Below, piece after piece: positions 59,369 through 64,000 of a DNA stretch of 64,000 nucleotides. The first letter of the stretch is position 1, and the number at the start of each line of letters is the position of its first letter. The translations under genes were made by a program, and so were the position numbers. The notes under the pieces are model-generated. The model did no database searches. It worked only from the letters and a program-made list of their open reading frames with translations, and was not told the DNA's origin. Source of the stretch: Liopterus haemorrhoidalis (taxonomy: Eukaryota; Arthropoda; Insecta; Coleoptera; Dytiscidae); the NCBI GenBank assembly GCA_963971575.1, contig OZ020619.1, forward strand, positions 434,001-498,000. Reading direction: 5' to 3'.

Positions 59369-59915
59369 AGGTTAAATTCAAATCATAAAATTAAATTTGA
59401 ATATTTTTATGACATACGTACATTTATATATTAAGTACAGAAAATCACAGATAAAATTATAACGAAATATAAAACATTTTAAAAATTATCTTATAACATA
59501 TTGCACATATATCCCATACATCTGTATCGTCTACCGTCCTCATCGGGGGCCACTGTACAGGTGGCCCCTTCTCATAAATCAACAACTATAAAAAAACATT
59601 TATGGCAACTTGTTGGCACACCAGTACAAAGCAATCAATCAGCGACGAATTCAAGTCTAAAGCATCATTTATAATCCATAGTACAAACACATTACGTGCA
59701 TAAAGATGATTACAAAGAGGTCTCACTGTTCTGAACAAAGACAGTCTTGTGATTGTTATGTTAAGCCTGTACTATATATCTATTATAAACGAGGCTTAAA
59801 TGATGAGTTTGCCACGGCTGTGGACAATATTAAATCAATAGTGCATTAATTATGTCCACTAAACACCTATTATTTGACACAAATTATATCATTCACATTT
59901 AAAAAAAATAATAAA
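59369..59915. other. Intergenic, one small hairpin
   Basis: GGGGCCAC and GTGGCCCC (about 59546-59568) can pair across a 7-base loop. Nothing else was recognised. Confidence 0.35.
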
Positions 59916-59919
59916 ATTA

Positions 59920-60495
59920 GCTGCTACGGTTCTGTACAGTTGTGTACAAAGTACAGGAATGTGGGTTAAATTTCCGTTGATTTCGGAATGTTACTTTATG
60001 CAAATCAGTTCAGGTATTGACTCAGCCAAGAGTAAACACTTAAAAATTAACGTGAAGTGTATACTTTAATAAAATTCAGGATTTTGTACGTATATATTAT
60101 CAGCCCAAAATTACATTTTTTTTTCAGTAGTTTAATAAAATTTAAATATAAAACTTAATGGAATGAATCACTTAATTTCATAACCGCCATCATAAAGTAC
60201 TTGTATAAAATACATTCTGGCAGCAGAGTAGAAATAACTTGGCCTAATATTTTCTAACAGAGATATCATTACCATGGAAACGTTAAATCGAAAACGTTAT
60301 GTTGAAAATGTTAAAATCGACACGAGTAAACTCCCATTTCTAGTCAACCGATATTCACCAAAAGTTGATCAACTCGTGCCATTGATGGCAGAAGTTTAAA
60401 TATGAAGTTTCATAAAAATCGTTTTAGCCGAATTTGCTCTGCACGTGTACACAGTCAGACAGACACACGGACGGACGGACGGACAGACAGGCAGT

Positions 60496-60529
<34 letters not shown>

Positions 60530-60780
60530 TCATGCTAAAAATAGTCAAAACGTTATGTAGGGACCTCAGTTCGTGAAGATCCATCGAAAACTCGAAATGT
60601 CAAAATCGGTATGATCACAAAAAAAAAATATACAATTAGTGTTTCTGTGGAATACAATTGTGTACAAAATACAGGAATGTGGGTTCAGTTTCAGTTGAAA
60701 TTTATCTTTGTGCAAATCAGTTCAGGTGCTGACTCAGCCATGAGTAAACATTTAAAATTATTTGTGAACTGTATAATTTC
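59920..60780. repeat. ~145 bp direct repeats on either side of element C copy 4
   Basis: TACAGGAATGTGGGTT ... GCAAATCAGTTCAGGT ... CTGACTCAGCCA occurs at about 59920-60075 and again at 60635-60780, diverged. Confidence 0.6.
60180..60622 (-). mobile_element. Element C, copy 4 (internally shortened)
   Basis: It runs from the GCCATCATAAAGTACTTGTA block through CAGA/GGAC repeats to CGGTATGATCACA. The segment corresponding to about 150 bp of other copies is missing. Confidence 0.7.
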
Positions 60781-61064
60781 GCGCCTATAAGGCGCGCCTT
60801 AGGGGGGGTTTGAGTCTGCTCCAAGAGCTCCAAAAACACGTGATTTTTACGTGTTTTTATCAAAATTTAAGCGATTTATTATTTTGACCAACCGTTTCAG
60901 GTAGTGTTTTCACAAATATCAAAATATTTCTATCACCATATAATATTTCTTGATAAATATTATGGTTTTAATAGATCATAAAGTGCTTTATTGGTTATGT
61001 CAGTTAGAATAAAAATATAAATTTATTTAATGTTTCAACTACAAATAATAAGGTTGGTGTATTA
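60781..61064. other. Intergenic, nothing recognised
   Basis: No supported feature. Confidence 0.3.
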
Positions 61065-61471
61065 CAGTCTGTTTCAAACGGTTAGGCGGAACTAAATGGG
61101 AATTTCATTCTTTTAGGTTGTTACGAAAAGGGACCTTGCTTGGGATATTTCATTTTTCACATTGGAATGTCAAAATTTAAAATTCCAACAATGAAACCAT
61201 GGAAACGAATGACATATGTCAAAATTAAATTATTTTTCTTACATAATTAATTACAAAAAAATAAATAAATGGGATATTTGTATTAAGAATGACACAAAAA
61301 ATCAAAATATAAAGAAAATGACATTTTAAAATGATATTAACCTTAACTAAAAAATGTTTGTTGCAAGTATGATTTACAAAGCTTAAACAAAACGGCTGAA
61401 AAACATGATTTAAACGATGAAAGTAACTAGATTGCAAAATCTAGTTCCGCCTAACCATTTGGAACAGACTT
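61065..61471 (-). mobile_element. MITE family A
   Basis: 407 bp between TA dinucleotides, minus orientation. Confidence 0.85.
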
Positions 61472-62050
61472 TAGGTGTATTTATTATTTTGACCGTAACT
61501 GTAAAACAGAATTTAAAAAAAATGTTTTCTATTTTTGTGATTAAAAATGACAAGAGATTATTGACACACGAGTATTGTATTGTAAAAAACAGAGATAAGT
61601 TATCATGTAAAAATGATTTCCTACTGATACTCCATACTTATAATAGGTGCTTCAAAATAAACCATATTGTACTTGACATCGGCAAAACCTGCTAATCTAA
61701 TCAAGATATATCCATTAAAATACTTTTAAAAAGTAATTATAATAAAATTTGTTAAGATAAAAAAATAAATAAAAAGATGTTCTTGATAATCGCATTAGAA
61801 TCAACAATGTTTAAATTTAATCAACAAGACAAAGTAAGTGACGCCACTAAAATGTGTTAAACTAACTGATGGTAACATAATGAACGAAATTTAGTTTCTG
61901 CGAATGGGAACTCATAAATTCTGCCTGTACTTTTCTTACAATAAATGAGATCTAGCTGTCCTCAACTCTGTTAGTTCGCAGCAGACAAAAGATTTAGAAT
62001 TTGTATACAAAATACCTGAAAGGAATTAAAACAACTGGATGATTTACGTA
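61472..62050. other. Intergenic, nothing recognised
   Basis: A 92-codon frame here has no motif and is not called. Confidence 0.3.
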
Positions 62051-63026
62051 CAGGCTATTCCAAACGATTAAGCGGAACTAAATGAAAATTTCGTTCTTTT
62101 AGGTTGTCACGAAAAGGGACCTTGCTTGGGTTATTTCATTTTGCAGGTTTGGTATGTGAATATTTAAAATTCCAACAGTGAAACCATGGAAACGAATGAC
62201 ATATTTCAAAAATTTTAATAAATTTTTTCCATATTTTGAAGACAAAAAAATCAGCTGTGGCCACCACAGAACCGATCGCCATCACAAAGTACTTGTATAA
62301 AATACTTTCTAGCAGCAGAGTAGAAATAACTTGGCCTAATATTTTCTAACAGAGATATTATTTATCATAACCATGGAAATGTATGAAAAAATTGATAAAT
62401 AGAAAAAAAATTTGTTTTGTCAAAAAATTTCTCAAATAAAAGTTGTTAGTTATTGCTTTTATAGCATTTTTTTTTTAAATATATTTTTTCGAAATATTTT
62501 TCTGTTGTTAAATATTCGCAAAAATCTTAAAATCGACACGAGTAAACTTCCATTTCTAGTCAACCGATTTTTACCAAAAGTTGATCAACTCGTGCCATTC
62601 ATGTCAAAAGCTTAAATATGAAGTTTCATAAAAATGCTTTTAGCCGAATTTGCTCTGCACGTGTACACAGACAGACGGACGGACGGACGGACAGACAGAC
62701 ATCATGCTAAAAATAATCAGAACGTTATGTAGGGACCTCAATTTGTGGAGATCCATTGAAATCTCGAAATTTCAAAATCGGTATGATCACAATACCTCCC
62801 TTATATATGTTGGCGCTCGGTAAAAATATATAAATGGGAATTTTTTACTAAGAATGACTAAGAATGCAATGAAAAGGACATTTTATAATGACAATCAATT
62901 AAATCTAGAATTTGCAATGTGAGTATAATTTACAAAGCTTAAACAAAATGACCAAAAGTCCGAATTAATAGATAAAAATTACTAGATTTCAAAATCTAGT
63001 TCCGCCTAAACGTTTGGAATAGCCTA
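62051..63026 (-). mobile_element. MITE family A (CTATTCC subfamily) split by element C
   Basis: CAGGCTATTCCAAACG begins the left half and TGGAATAGCCTA ends the right half. The interior is interrupted at an A-rich stretch by element C copy 5. Confidence 0.75.
62250..62822 (-). mobile_element. Element C, copy 5, nested in a family A MITE
   Basis: It starts TCAGCTGTGGCCACCACAG after an A run and ends near GTTGGCGCTCGGT. The host MITE gives the exact borders and shows no clear target duplication, which fits rolling-circle type insertion (inference). Confidence 0.7.
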
Positions 63027-63264
63027 TAAGTATAGCCAAAAATAATGTCCAACAACCTACAAAAAGGAAAATAAACTTTCCACAGCACATTTGTACCATA
63101 TAAAAAAAAGAACTTAAAAATGACTTGTTTCTATACGTACATTTGGCCATCTAGTCTTATTTTGAATGATTCAAGATTTAAAACCAGTAATAAAAACTAG
63201 TTTCAAATCTTTATAACCCGTTTCTAACTAGTTCTACGTATTTATAACAAAAAATCCACTTAAC
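63027..63264. other. Intergenic / 3' region of the gene at 63.3 kb
   Basis: No separate feature seen. Confidence 0.3.
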
Positions 63265-63678
63265 TTAAAGCAGTATAATATGATGATCTCTCTCCAACTT
63301 TCTCCTGGCTTTCAGGGGTGTAGTTCCAAGCGCATCCGCTGGAGGCGGCAGTCCAGCACAGGGCGCAGCCCCCGCCTGATAATACACCTCACCTTCCCCG
63401 CACCTGTACCCGTAAATCACTCCGTCCTCCGCTCGGACACTTATCTCGGTGAGATTGGGAAAACGTGCGAACTCCCGATGGAGATGTGTTAAGGCGCCTA
63501 GTTCAGCGACGCCCCAGGGGCCGCCGCGACGCGTGCACTCCCAGCGACGCTCCACACAGAGGTAGCTGTAACTGTCACCCGGATCTGTACCGGAAGTAGA
63601 GTTGAATACGGGGTACGGTTCTAGACATTGACGAAGGGAAATTTCTAGACGACCTAGTGTTTCTGTACAGACATCCCA
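63265..63678 (-). CDS. 3' terminal exon of an unrecognised Cys-rich, probably secreted protein (partial)
   Basis: A TTTTTTGCAG acceptor precedes 137 codons ending in TAA. The composition is GC-rich and strongly protein-like against an AT-rich background. It has six cysteines (for example WDVCTETLGRLE, SYSYLCVERRWECTRRGG, YGYRCGEGEVYYQAG) and two N-glycosylation sequons (NST, NLT), which suggests an extracellular protein. The tail (KARRKLERDHH) is basic. The upstream exons, including any signal peptide, lie beyond the window edge. I do not recognise the family. Confidence 0.7.
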   Translation of the reverse strand, partial: WDVCTETLGRLEISLRQCLEPYPVFNSTSGTDPGDSYSYLCVERRWECTRRGGPWGVAELGALTHLHREFARFPNLTEISVRAEDGVIYGYRCGEGEVYYQAGAAPCAGLPPPADALGTTPLKARRKLERDHHIILL

Positions 63679-64000
63679 CTGCAAAAAAATTATGTGGAGT
63701 GTGAAATTTTACACATATCAGGGTTTCGTAGGTATCTAACTGTAAGGGAGAATTTCAGAAATAAAATATCATAAATAAATTCAGTATAATTATTCAATTA
63801 GAGTAAAATATTTATAATGTTAAATGATAAAAAATAATCTATTTCTTAGAAAGGGCATTCAAGATAAGAGTAGACATGTTTAAATATAACTTGAGACTTT
63901 TGTAAACTTAACATGAAAAGGAAATCGTAAATTCTTAACAGATAACTAATGTGTCAAAAATACAGAGTGTTTATTTGAAATTCCGCACCTCGAATAACTC
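63679..64000 (-). other. Intron of the gene at 63.3 kb, nothing recognised
   Basis: AT-rich; no further exon is visible before the window ends. Confidence 0.4.

Noticed and set aside
63280..63492. 70-codon plus-strand frame
   Set aside because: Antisense shadow of the Cys-rich exon, which has an acceptor, better composition and sensible cysteine spacing.

Overview
This is an AT-rich, transposon-crowded stretch of an insect nuclear genome. The clearest gene is a complete Axin on the plus strand: 13 coding exons over about 20 kb, with open frames joining at GT/AG sites into 872 codons plus a stop. The product has a tankyrase-binding motif, an RGS domain, GSK3- and beta-catenin-binding segments and a C-terminal DIX domain. 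The second clear gene is a secreted chymotrypsin-like serine protease on the minus strand (three exons, 248 residues). Together with the repeat families these point to an insect; I cannot fix the order from the sequence alone (Coleoptera or Lepidoptera are plausible).

Layout. 0-12.5 kb: no confident gene. It holds a TTAA-flanked foldback element, a pogo-like element, Harbinger-like and hAT-like MITEs, two piggyBac-derived deletion elements and the first of three TTTCAAATA satellite arrays. 12.5-32.6 kb: Axin. Its introns carry at least 15 identifiable insertions, among them a hammerhead-ribozyme foldback insert (intron 3), a microsatellite-bearing element ending next to the exon 5 acceptor (intron 4), a triple-nested hAT/MITE/MITE (intron 8), LINE and Tc1 remnants, and an internally deleted DNA transposon (intron 12). 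32.7-38.3 kb: MITEs and microsatellite-bearing elements. 38.8-40.5 kb: a GC-rich, spliced-looking relic with one in-frame stop and a probable frameshift, not recognised. 41-51 kb: degenerate AT-rich tandem repeats, a ~90 bp tandem array, and a ~1.96 kb higher-order repeat block bordered by inverted copies of one terminal sequence. 51-52.3 kb: second satellite array. 52.5-57.6 kb: the protease, whose large intron contains a foldback element, the third satellite array, a piggyBac-derived element and a MITE. 57.8-63 kb: more repeats. 63.3-63.7 kb: the 3' terminal exon of an unrecognised cysteine-rich protein on the minus strand.

How the genes work. Axin is the intracellular scaffold of the Wnt beta-catenin destruction complex. 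The protease is an extracellular, probably digestive, enzyme with two GATA-type sites just upstream of its TATA box. Nothing suggests the two are functionally linked. Most of the DNA is repeats, and several insertions can be dated relative to one another because they interrupt other elements or because an empty site exists elsewhere in the window.
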